Source: Crotophaga sulcirostris | Lineage: Eukaryota > Chordata > Aves > Cuculiformes > Crotophagidae | Assembly: GCA_013397455.1 (NCBI GenBank) | Contig: VYZB01000168.1 | Location: 586,839-650,838, forward strand | Direction: 5' to 3' | Length of the DNA stretch: 64,000 nucleotides | Shown: positions 36,983 to 47,700 of the stretch, in pieces | Layout: every line of letters begins with the position of its first letter | How positions within the stretch are numbered: the stretch's first letter is position 1 | Program-made: the position numbers and the translations under genes | Notes under the pieces: generated by a model | What the model was told of the DNA's origin: nothing | The model's input: only the letters and a program-made list of their open reading frames with translations | The model's database searches: none

Positions 36983-39900
36983 GTTTGATTCTTTAATTTA
37001 TTTCATTTTAATGCACATGTTAACCTAAAGCTGAACAAAGCATTGGTTTGCAAAAACCCTTTTCTGGCTGACTAATTGGGCTATTTATGTCATTCTTGTT
37101 CACTGAGAAATCATTGGTGTAGGCAATCTGTTCTGCTTCAACCAGTGTTTGATCAAAATTCCCTTCTCCAAGACACACCTGCAAATTGGCAAATTATTTT
37201 ATAGCCTTCAATGACAATAATTTTTCATGCAGTGGATTTTGAGGGAGGATATTAGGAGCTTTTAATCCTGCAGTAGAGTTATCCATATGAACGAAAAGTG
37301 TACCACCCACAGAAAATGAGGATTTTTGTTGCCTTCAGTTAGGCTGCTGAAATGGTAGGAAAAGTAGGTTAAGGAGGGTACACATGCATTTCTGATAGTG
37401 GAGAAAAAATGGGGATAGCCTTCTGATAGACAAGTTGGAGGCAAGAAACATGCCTACTTTATGCTTGAATTGATTAAACAGGGACTCTTCAAGGTCTTTG
37501 CTGGCATCACAAAGTGGCATCATCAACGATTCACAAAGCCCTAACTATATTTTGTAGGTAGTCCCCACCTTAAGAGGAGGTTTTTTGGACATCTGGAAGC
37601 TTTATTTTCTTTATGGTCCAAATGACCTGCAAAAAGAGGTTCTCAGAAATGAGGTATAAGAGAGGCAGCTACGGAAGTTGAGTGTGTGCTCTGTGGTGTA
37701 CCTATCTGTAACTCCAGGGCTAGACAAAGACTTGGAAAAAAGGCCAGTCCAGACTCCAATGATTGTCCAGATGCGGGAGGGAAACTTGCCTAGTAAGTGA
37801 GATCAGCTGTCCTGCAGATGGGAGATATTTTAGGAAGGTGGCAGAGCAATGGTAATGAATTTGGAACACCATTGGCAAAAGGCTTTGTCTAGAAAGTTGC
37901 ATCTAGTGAATATTTCCAGCACAGAGGAAGTGTCTGTTATACTGTACTTTATACAGTTTCCCCTGTTTGAAACAAGCTGCATCAGCAAAAGCACTCCCAT
38001 AGCTGTGTAACTGTATTTTCACCAGGCTTTTTGCTAATATAAATGTATCATTAAAAAAAAATCACATCTCTCCTCTGTCAGCAAAACTCTCTAGTGTGGA
38101 ACTGTGCTGAAACTGCCTTGTCTGGTTTAGTTTATGCAAAACTAAACCCAAGTGTTTTAGCAACCACTTAATTTTATTTTTTTTTTCAGTCTCCTTCTCT
38201 GTATCTCTGCAGGACACTAGGAGTAGTGTTGCCTGTCCCCAGAATATGGCTGGCAGAAGATGTGGTGCTTTGGTCAGCTGCTCACAAGATGACCATCAGA
38301 CCACCAGAAACTGGCTCTACCAAGGGTGAGGACTACTTTTCCCCAGGGAATGCTGATTCAGCTGCTCCAGAGAAGGTCGCATGAAGGGACATCCCATGGC
38401 CAGGCAGGGCTCAGTGCTGCCTGGACATCACCTCCAGCTCCAACTCCAAGTCAGTGCCCTGCCTTCCTCCTGGAAAACTGTGCCTTGAGTTGTCAGGGGA
38501 ATAATTTGTCACATCTGTCATGTCAGAAATATACACAATCACATACTCAGAAGATATAAGTCATTTCAACAAAATTTTTTCTCTGAGAGGTTCTTCTAAC
38601 AAAGTGCTTCATTTACCTTTCATGTCCCAGCCCTGCCAGACAGCTCAGCAGGATCTTTTAACAACATCCCTCACACACCTTCAGTGGGAAGAGAGAGGGA
38701 AGGGTCCAGCAGCTGGGATCATTCAGCGTGTTCTAGGTCTTGGCTAATGGGTTTATCCCCTAATGGGCTTGTATGAGCCTCTTGCACCCTGAGTGCCCCC
38801 ATATGCTGTTCTTCCAGGCACTGTGGCAACTATTTCTGCTCTGTAATGATGTCTGAACAAGGCCACAAGACTGCCAGAATAAAAGGAAGAACAGATATGC
38901 TGGTGTCGATGGGATGTGTCTGAACATGTGTACACACCACAGGTGATCTCGACCAGATTTCGCCAGTGTCCTCAAAGCAGAATGGAGGGCAGTACCTTGC
39001 TGTACTACCACTCAGACCACTCTACATCTTACAGAAACCTGAGGTTTAGGCTGCACACAGACCTGGAGCCATCCTCAGATTAAGCTGTTCCTGAACTCTG
39101 CCCATCTGTAGGGTATAGAGTCCATTCCTACCACCCATGGTCCACACATATCTCTCTGCTAAGTCCTATGCTTTCTCCTCTTTCAGCGAGACACTATCCC
39201 AAATCTGTGTGTCTCAGGTCTCACACTGAAATTTCAGAGTACTGGCCAGGAGCAGTCCCCTGTGATCTCCATTGCCAAGCCTGATCCTCATTTCAGACTG
39301 TGGGACTGAGATGCGAAAAACAATGGTAACAATGCCCCCTAAGATTTGGGCACTAGGGCAAAGTGAACATGCAGTCAAGGAGAACAGAAATATCACTCTC
39401 CAGGGTTAGAAAAGAAAGACAAAAAGAGACTGGGCATGAACCCATGATCTGGGATGCCCCCAGTGTGAGCTGTGGCTGTGACTGTGTGTTCCAGTCTAAG
39501 CATGCCCATGGCCCTGGGAGAGGCAGTGGTACCTTGCAGTACCATCCTACCTTACACAACAGAGGGGGGCAGCCAGCAGGAGCAGCCTCTATTTCCTCCC
39601 TATGAGGGAAATCAAGACATCGAGCTTACTTAGCATGTCTAAGGCAGGTATGATAAAAACTTACTCTACACAGCTTCCTCAAGGTCACATGGGCATGCAT
39701 CAAGTACTGATGCACACCTGAGCCTTTCCCATTTGCTTTTGTCAGGAAGGGCCTGTCCAGGTCTCTGTTTATTACACACACCAAAGTGGTAGTTTCAGTT
39801 TCTATCTCACACCCAAATATTACATGTTAGTGAAGAAACATCGCTAACCTTCCTGTAGAGGCAACCCTTAACACCAGCAGCCTGAGCAGTGACATTGCCC

Positions 39901-40619
39901 CACAGCATGGAGCCTGAATGTGGTGTCCATGTAAAACACACTTGTTTGGTTTAACTCATTATTGTTCACCTTATTATCCAACTCAGGACAACCTGAGTCC
40001 ATCATGTCTGCTTAGCCCATGGAAATAAACATAGATGCCTACTTCTCTGTGCCATGGTGCCCCAAAGAGCTGAAGAGGTTTCTGATGGTGTACCAAGGTG
40101 CCCTTACCATGAGCGACCTGAGTAGTACCATAAAACTGACAATTAAATTTAACTCAAGTCTACCCCGTTTTGCCATCAACAAACAACAGGAGTCAGCACT
40201 CCCTGTTCCTCCCAGGAAGATGGGTAGAGAAACAAAGGCCACAGCAATTGCAAACCAAATGTCCTTGGTGACATTCCCAATATTCCCAAGAAACCAGGCT
40301 CCCCTCTTTTTGGCCATTCTGCCAGCTGCAGAGGCTAGCACCCATCAGGAAAAGCTTGCTGCAAGGCACAGTAGTGATGAAACGTAACTTGTCAGATAAA
40401 TATACATCATCTATAAATCTCCTCAGCTGTGTTTATATGAAGCCTCAGCACCTTCCTCAGTGTAAATAGGGGTTAAATTATTCCCTGTTCTATTTGTATT
40501 TAAATGTTATGTTTCTATGATAAGCGTAAGGCAGAGGTGTCAGACAGGCCCTGCAAAGGAGACAGCACGCGTTAAAGGTGAAATAATAGAGCATTACAAA
40601 CCGAGTGCTGAGAGGAGAT

Positions 40620-40663
40620 GGGAAGGGGGACATAGGAGTGAGGGGGAGAAGGGGGAGGACGGG
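40620..40663 (+). other. G-rich block with potential G-quadruplex
   Basis: Five runs of three or more G (40620-40622, 40625-40629, 40642-40646, 40651-40655, 40661-40663) are separated by loops of 2, 12, 4 and 5 bases. The pattern meets a relaxed quadruplex rule on the plus strand, the non-template strand for a minus-strand gene being the other one, so the G-rich strand is the CELF4 template. It sits in an otherwise unique stretch (about 40.4-40.8 kb) with CACGCG and TTAAAGG motifs. Confidence 0.5.
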
Positions 40664-41658
40664 CACTAATTAAAGAGACAGAAGGGACAATGAGATGCAG
40701 GATGTTTGACCCTCTGTGGAGCAAAAGGACAAGTACAAGAATCACAGCAATTGTGGAGGGACTAGGAGAAAATTAGGGTCACTCACAGAGAGACATGACA
40801 CAGGTTTTTGTTTATCCAGATAGCTCTTGCTAATGTATGTGTGAGCATGGGGGTACATTTAGATAAGAGTATATAAATACACTTGTGTTCTTGTATGCCT
40901 CATGTAAAATAAAGAGATTGAATCCTTATATCAGGAAAATGTAAGCCAGCTTTACCATCTAGAACATTACATCCAAGGCCTTGGAAGTAAAGGGGGACAG
41001 GTCTACCACCTTTGTGGCCCGAGCTAATCAGAAGGGTGAACAAGATCACTGCGGTCCCTTCTAGCCACAAAACCCCTTATTCTAAAACCTCTATGCCTCC
41101 CTGTTTCATCCTGAGTTCATTGCCAGGGCATCACACATGGATAGTGTGTGTGCTTCTTCATGCAAGAATGGAACTGGTGTTTGCATATTTGTATGGAAGC
41201 AAACATCTTCTGTATGCATATGGTATTCATCAGAGCAGCTCTCTGATGTCACTCGATGCCTTTGGCTTTCTAAACATCAGGACCAGGTTGCTATATGGCT
41301 TCGTTTCAGAAACCAGATGCTAATTAATTCCATTATTTATATAGCTAATAATTATTTGTCCCTGCTGCTGTTCCCCTCCTCCCCAAACACTGCATGCATA
41401 CACAGTGAGGGACCAGATGCAGTGCCTCAGTCCAGGCACTGGGAAGGCCTTTAAGCTTATCTCCTTGGCACTATGACAGAATAAATGAGCAGCTTACCGA
41501 AGTTTTTGTGCTGGTATGTGTAAGAAGAAAATGCCAGTGCATATGACCAAGTGACACCTCTACCAGAGAGGATGCAAAAGGCAGAGTGGATCTTCCTTAC
41601 CCGCACTGCTGACTGGTCCTCAGCAAAGCAGGGAGAGGAGGCGACACTGAGGGTTTCC

Positions 41659-42218
41659 ATCATAGAATCATACAGAATCGTTGGTGGGTTTGGGTTGGAA
41701 GGGATCCTTAAAAGTGACCCAGTCCAACCCCTTGTAATGAGCAGGGACATCTTTAACTGGATCAGGTTGCTCAGTGCCTCATCCAACCTGACCTTGAATG
41801 GTCCCAGAGATGAGGCATCCACCACCTCTCTGGCTACCTGAGCCAGTGTTCCACCACCCTCATGGCAAAATTGTCTTCCTTATATCTAGTCTGAAGTTCT
41901 CCATCTTTCTTATAAACTCCTTTTAAGTACTGAAAGGCCACAGTAATGTCATTGCGGAGCTTTCTCTTCTCCTGGCTGAACAAACCCAGCTCTCTTTTGA
42001 GGCTGTCCTCTGGACCTACTTCAACAGGTCCATGTTTTTCTTTTTGTGCTGGGGACTCCAAAACTGAACACAGTACTCCAGAGTGGAGCAGAAGAGAAGA
42101 ATCACCTCCCTGGACCTACTAACCATGCTTCTTTTGATGCAGCCTGGGATAGAGTTGGTTTTCTGGACTGCAAGTGCACATTGTTCAGCTTTTCATCCAC
42201 CAGTACCCCAAAGTCCAT
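41659..42218 (-). mobile_element. CR1 LINE 3' fragment with ORF2 C-terminus
   Basis: The plus strand opens with a CR1 tail (CATAGAATCATACAGAATCG), then GGTTTGGGTTGGAAGGGATCC-like sequence, the TCAGGTTGCTCAGTGCCTCATCC block, and later CTTTTGATGCAGCCTGGGAT. On the minus strand, the ORF2 C-terminal region is recognisable in two different frames: RKLRNDITVAFQYLKGVYKK and FAMRVVEHWLR at about 41834-41990, then VDASSLGPFKVRLDEALSNL at about 41763-41822. The change of frame between them and a stop after HWLR show that it is inactive. About 560 bases remain, same orientation as CELF4. Confidence 0.93.
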
Positions 42219-42559
42219 GCAGTGTGATCAGGAATCTGCCAAAGTCACAGTGGTGATAAAGAGCTATAAACCTGGGGATTTTTTTGGACAGTCACGGACA
42301 AGGTGTCCTCAGACCAAAGAAGAAAGCACAAGTTATAGAGCAGGGATGTGAGCTGGAGGTGTCCCAGACATTATGAAAGTTTGGGTTGAGCTCTCAACTC
42401 AAATCTGCAAGCTCAAACCAGCTCCCCTCTCCAGCCAGAGGGCCCTGCCACTCCCCTCAACCTATGCTAATCAGGCAGATCAATAGGCTGAAAGCAGGGC
42501 ATTTCCTGGGGCCTAGGTTGCACACTCCTATTGCCATTTTCACAGCAGTCCTATAGCTC

Positions 42560-42660
42560 TGTGATGATGATTACAGCCCTTTCCACAGGGGAAGCGATTA
42601 CGAATTCTGTTGTAGCTAATTGTAAATTAGCTAATTATCTTCTCCATGGTACCTTGCTGA
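42560..42660. promoter_or_regulatory. Candidate noncoding element with a 9-bp inverted repeat of homeodomain sites
   Basis: Unique sequence with GATGATGATTACAG at the left, then a perfect inverted repeat TAGCTAATT-GTA-AATTAGCTA at 42613-42633 and an extra CTAATTATC. That makes three TAATT cores within 30 bases. Paired-type homeodomain factors bind inverted TAAT half-sites with about three bases between, so the layout is suggestive; function is inference. Confidence 0.4.
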
Positions 42661-44035
42661 AAAACACATGAACCTTGTAAAATGGAGGTGTATCAAAAAT
42701 TAGGACGGGGAAAAAAATCCAACAACAACCAAAAGCCCAACCCACTCTGGAAACAACAGAAACCTACCAATACCTAACTCTGAACAATTGCAACCAAACC
42801 CTCCTTCCATGTGCACAAGCTCCTGTTTCCCTTCTTTTCACTCCCCCTCCCCATATCAAACAACACCCACAAGGGGCTAATTCTGCTACAGGCTTTAAAA
42901 TGTTTGCTGAGTTCACCTGTTCCTTGCAGCTGGGTGTTTTGGGGCATCCCTAATCACATCTTAGCATGAGTCATTTCTTTGTGCTGATCTCTTCCCCTCC
43001 TCCCTCCTTGGTTTGGTTTTACTTAACAGATTCTTTATATCCCATACGTTAGCAGATATGATTGCACAGCTGCTGATCTCCGACTGCTGGAGACAGAGGC
43101 TTTGAGACACCCAGGCTAGAAACAATAATAGCTAATCTGAACAGCTGTGTGATGGGGACAAGCACAAATGAATATCAGCCCAGGTGTGGGAGCATAATTC
43201 TCCTGCACAAAGAAGGAACCTTCATCCCATAGGTGTATTACTCTCCACTGTTCCATCTAAAAAACCTAGTTTGAAGGATTTCTCTTGTTTAATTGCTTTG
43301 CTGCGCTCTAGGTCTTGACTTCAACACAGATCCTGCATACAGAGTGGAAGAACAGCTGTATGAGGGATAACAGGTCTGTCTGACTCAGTGTGCTGGCTCT
43401 GGAAATGACCAATTGCAGATGACTAGGAAAGAGTATAAGAACAGGCTAAGTAATTTTGTTAATCCCTCAAAATATTCTCCTAGACTCCAGTGCACATTTT
43501 TTCATATGTATCACACAGTATCCCAGTATATGTAATAGTTATTGAAGTGTCTGTCTTTGATGTAATTGTTCAGTGGGCTTTTGAGCCCATGTAAATGGAG
43601 AGCACCCACCACACCCTGCAGCAAGGCTTTCTGCAGCTTAATCATGAGTTTGTTAGGAACTGTTTGATTTTGTTTATTTTGAATGTGCCACAAACCATTT
43701 TCAATGGACAGGTCCTAGATCTTGTTTTGTAACAGAGTGGAAATCACTCCTGATCCAGTGATGGAAGAGTGGACCCATGAGTATATGCAAAAGCTTGGCC
43801 AAAGCTTCTGTCTGTATATTTCAGAGTGGTATTTGGGACTCTTGGGTGCTGTCTCAAAACGTGCTCTTGATATTGTGGAAGGAAAAACTGCTTTTCCCCT
43901 AGTGTGGTTTGTTATTCCTGGTACCAGAGAGATGGATGACCATGCAATTTCAGTTATTAAGTACTTATAATACATCTCTGCCAAGGACAGTGGCCTCAGC
44001 GGAAATATGGGCTACATAAATTATGCAGTACAAAT

Positions 44036-44075
44036 GGCAGCCTCAGTTTCCCCATTTGCAAAAAAGAATAATCGA
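44036..44075 (+). mobile_element. MIR-like core fragment
   Basis: The phrase GCAGCCTCAGTTTCCCCATTTGCAAAAAAGAATAATCG follows the MIR core (cctcagtttccccatctgtaaaatggggataat). Only about 40 bases can be aligned by eye, so the true extent is uncertain. Confidence 0.4.
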
Positions 44076-46249
44076 TGCTTGTACCAGGAAAAATTGGGCA
44101 TTGCTGAGTTTCCTTTGTGTTTATCACAAGTCAGGAATACAGGGAGCTCTGGCAGTAATAATGGAAAACACATGTCAGGCTGGTGGCCAGGTCTGTGACT
44201 GAACACTGTGATGGTTTCTATGAGGTTTAAGTGGCTGGAACTTCCCCGTGTCCTTGCTCATGCAAGAGGAGTCCATGCCAGTGTAAGTTAAGACAGAGTT
44301 AACTTCTGAATGGAAGACCCTGCTTTTGCAGATAACAACAACTGTGGATGATTTTCAAGTCATCTTCCAGGGAGATATTTTCATGTCCTGCAGCTGTGGT
44401 CCCAAAGACAGCACCACAGTGAACTAGGTGTATATGTCAAAGAACACAGATATTGGCTGCTGTTAGCCCTATAAGCTGTAAATAAATTTAACATGTTGCC
44501 AACTGTTGAACCAAAGTCTAAGATGATGTTTTTATATTAAACGTGTCTGGTACTGTTCTCTACTTTCAGGGTCCTCATCCATGCTACTACAGTACACTAC
44601 TGTTCTCCTGAGCAGAGACCTGCTTGTCAGAGAACTGGAAGAGATCCTCAGTTAATAGAACCTGTTAAACCATGTCCAGAAATTGTTTTGGCAAAGCAGA
44701 CACATAAGCAGAATGAGTAAGTGGAGAGCTAGGACAAAAAATGAATGGATATGGAGAAGAAAGTTCAGACCAGGAAGACGAATGCTGTCTGGGCCTGGCT
44801 GACCTGTGCTCCTAAGGCAAGACCTACTACCTACCTGCATTGAAATGAAATCCAACCTTAAACCTACAACCTCATCTGGACAATTCAGATGAAAGCACGC
44901 TCAGGTTTCTTCTGTGCAGATACAATGCAGATTATGACCAAAACTTAGGCAATAGGCCAAGAAAACCCTGCCATGAAGACATAGCCTAAACAATTCCTTT
45001 AATAACAGAATCTTCTTGTACAGCTGAGCATATTATAACCCCAAGACAAATATCAGTAGTCCTGACTTGCCAAACAGCGCCATCACAACTGTCCATTGCC
45101 AAGAGATGCTATTCCCTGTACAAATCTTAAATGACAGGTTTTATGGTGTTTGATATTGAGCTGGGAAAACGACTCACAATGACCCACTTTATTAGTAGCC
45201 CTTGCTTAGGAAAGCTGGTGGTAAGGGCAGTCTAAAATCTGCTGTCATGCAAAGCACAGAGACTCTGCCTGATTTGCGCCTGGCAGATCATAATTCTTCC
45301 AAGTTTATTCATTATATGAAACACCCAACAGGAATATTGCTGTGAAAGATTCATGAGATGATGCTTTTCAGGAAAAGACTCAGAGTCAAAAATGTGATCT
45401 TTCTAAATTCAATGTGTAGTGCAAACAACCACTTTCTCTTTCTCGTACCTCCACAGTAGGAAGAACAGCTGAATTAAAATAGGACTTCCAATCATGAAAA
45501 AAAAACCATGTCTCTTTCCCTAGATATTAGCAGCGTGTGCTTACAGTTCCCACTTCCCAGGAACACCCTTGGAAAAGCTCATGGGAGAAAAGCACCTGAG
45601 GAGACCTAGCATCAAAGTGTGGAGGGGTGCAGCTGTGCTGTGACTAAATTTTGTATGATTTTCCATGACTGTTTGGGCTTCTCCTTCCTGCAAATCTATG
45701 GATATTTTCCTGGTCCAGCCTGGTGGATTTCCCACAGAAGAAGGAGTTGAAGAAGACATCTCAAACAAACACTGAATTAAATCATGCTTTTACACTTATT
45801 TTTCAGAGACAGCTCAGATTTGGATACAACTCCTACAGCCCTTGGTTCAGGGGAATTTAACACATCTTAATTCCTATGTGTAACATCCCCTTTTCACTCT
45901 ATGGCCACATAAGGCTGAGGCTGAGCCTGAAGGGGCGTTTGGTTTTCACGCTTATTGAGAGCAAAGCTTAGAAGCTTCTTGACAAACTCTGCAGGGTCAA
46001 TGGTGTCAAGACTGGTATGTCAGGAAAATAAGTTTCAGTTCCTAAACTCATCACACTGGTGACCTGTCAGGGCTTTGAAACCCTTTCCAGAAGCCTAGAA
46101 GGCCAGGACATTAATCCGTACTAGCACTCCAGCCTTGAGCACTGAGGACTGTTGGAACAGCAAGACACTAGCAGGAAGAGGGGTGGGAAGGACATATTTT
46201 CTCTTACAGGAGCTGTGACGACATTTCAGATCAAATTAAACTTCAGTTT

Positions 46250-46800
46250 TTAAAGACTTCAGTCGAGGTAATTGAAACACTTCCTCACAATTGCCTGAAC
46301 CTAAGTGTTATCTCTCTTTTCCTCTGTATATCATCCCTTTTCCTCCAAGCCTGAGACAGCCCTGCACGGCCACAGCCTCCTTAATATTAAAGACGGTGAT
46401 TAAATGGGATTCGCCAAAAGACAAAGGGCTGAAAACCTGCCAATTGTTAATCCCTCTTTCTCTGTGCTTAAAAATTCCATTTCCTTCATTTGAAGGAGGG
46501 GGGGGGGAAGAAAAGAGAATTATACGCCTATGTCTAATTTAAATTCTGGTGTCGCGGGTCCTGTTCCCTTCTCCCTCTCTTGACGTCTGAATATATTCCT
46601 TTATTACCATTATTACAGCTTTCTGATTGCATTAAAATTCATCCACACGCTTCTCTCCACATTCCACTTTTCTTTTGCCAGTTTTTTTGCTAATTCCCTT
46701 TTTCTCTCCCCCTTTCTCTCCCCACTTTCAAATTATACAGAATGTCATTAAATATCTCTACGAAATGCCTCAACTCCTTTCTCTCTTGCTTTTATAAACT
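46250..46800. promoter_or_regulatory. Candidate long conserved noncoding element
   Basis: About 550 bases of repeat-free sequence with features common in deeply conserved intronic enhancers: CACAATTGCC near 46286, CTTAATATTAAAGACGGTGATTAAATGGG near 46380-46408, CCAATTGTTAATCC near 46440, TTATACGCC and TTTAAATTC near 46520-46543, CGCGGG near 46555, and ATTACCATTATTACAG near 46603. A poly-G run interrupts it at about 46497-46507. No credible protein reading on either strand. Conservation not testable here. Confidence 0.35.
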
Positions 46801-47670
46801 TGCTGGCTTTCTTCCTTTCCACCCCCTTGTCTACAAACAAAGAAAATGAAGGAGAGGAAAAAGAATATAATAATAATAAAAGAATCCAAACGGCATGTCT
46901 CATAGGTCTCAATAACACCTTTCCTACATCATACAGCTACAGCCCTAATGCTCACTTCAGTTATGAAGCAGTATTTCACACAGAAGTTTTCTGTATTATT
47001 TGTTTGATACTTGTACCTGGAATCCACAGCTAAAATCAAAAGTGGAGTGTGCCATGCTGTGTGTATACACATGCAAAGGAACACTCCTGCCTGTATCTAT
47101 AAACAAAAATGAGGTTGGAAATAGAAATATAATTTCAGTCTGCTTTACAGAGCAAGAGCTGAAATCCTGTAAGTATTTACCAATGGATATGAGCAGTGGA
47201 GCTGGGCATGCAGTACGTATACCCAGTTGCAGGTGATTAGTTCATGATCTGAATTTAACTGGGATCCAGTCATTTAATCCTTTGGACATCCCACCGACTG
47301 CAAAGAAACCTTACAAGTGACATTTTTTCCCCATAAGACAGGTTACCTAAAAAGAATGGTGTATCTTTGCCTAAACACTTTTATCTAGATGGAAGTCCCA
47401 ATCTGAGGATTTTATGGATAAAAATGAAGGCAAGAAATGGGCTCTTTTCCTATATGGAATATCATCTGCTTTATAGGCTTTAAACTATAAGATTGAGGCA
47501 TGACGAAGTGCCAATATGTTGATGTTGGGGTGACTGAGCTCCCTAACCTATCCTTGTGACACTTCTAGCCCAGCTGGGAGGAAGAAGCTACTGTTGTGCA
47601 ACTTTCATTCACTCTCTCCAGTTCTTCCCAGGATGAATAAGCAGGTTTATTGGTTTTGGGTTTTTTTCCT

Positions 47671-47700
47671 GTTTGTTTGTTTGTTTATTTATTATTATTT
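47671..47700. repeat. (TTTG)n/(ATT)n microsatellite
   Basis: Three to four GTTT units run into TTATTTATTATTATTT, preceded by a T-rich run from about 47652. On the transcribed strand this is A-rich. No transposon body is attached that I can recognise. Confidence 0.75.
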
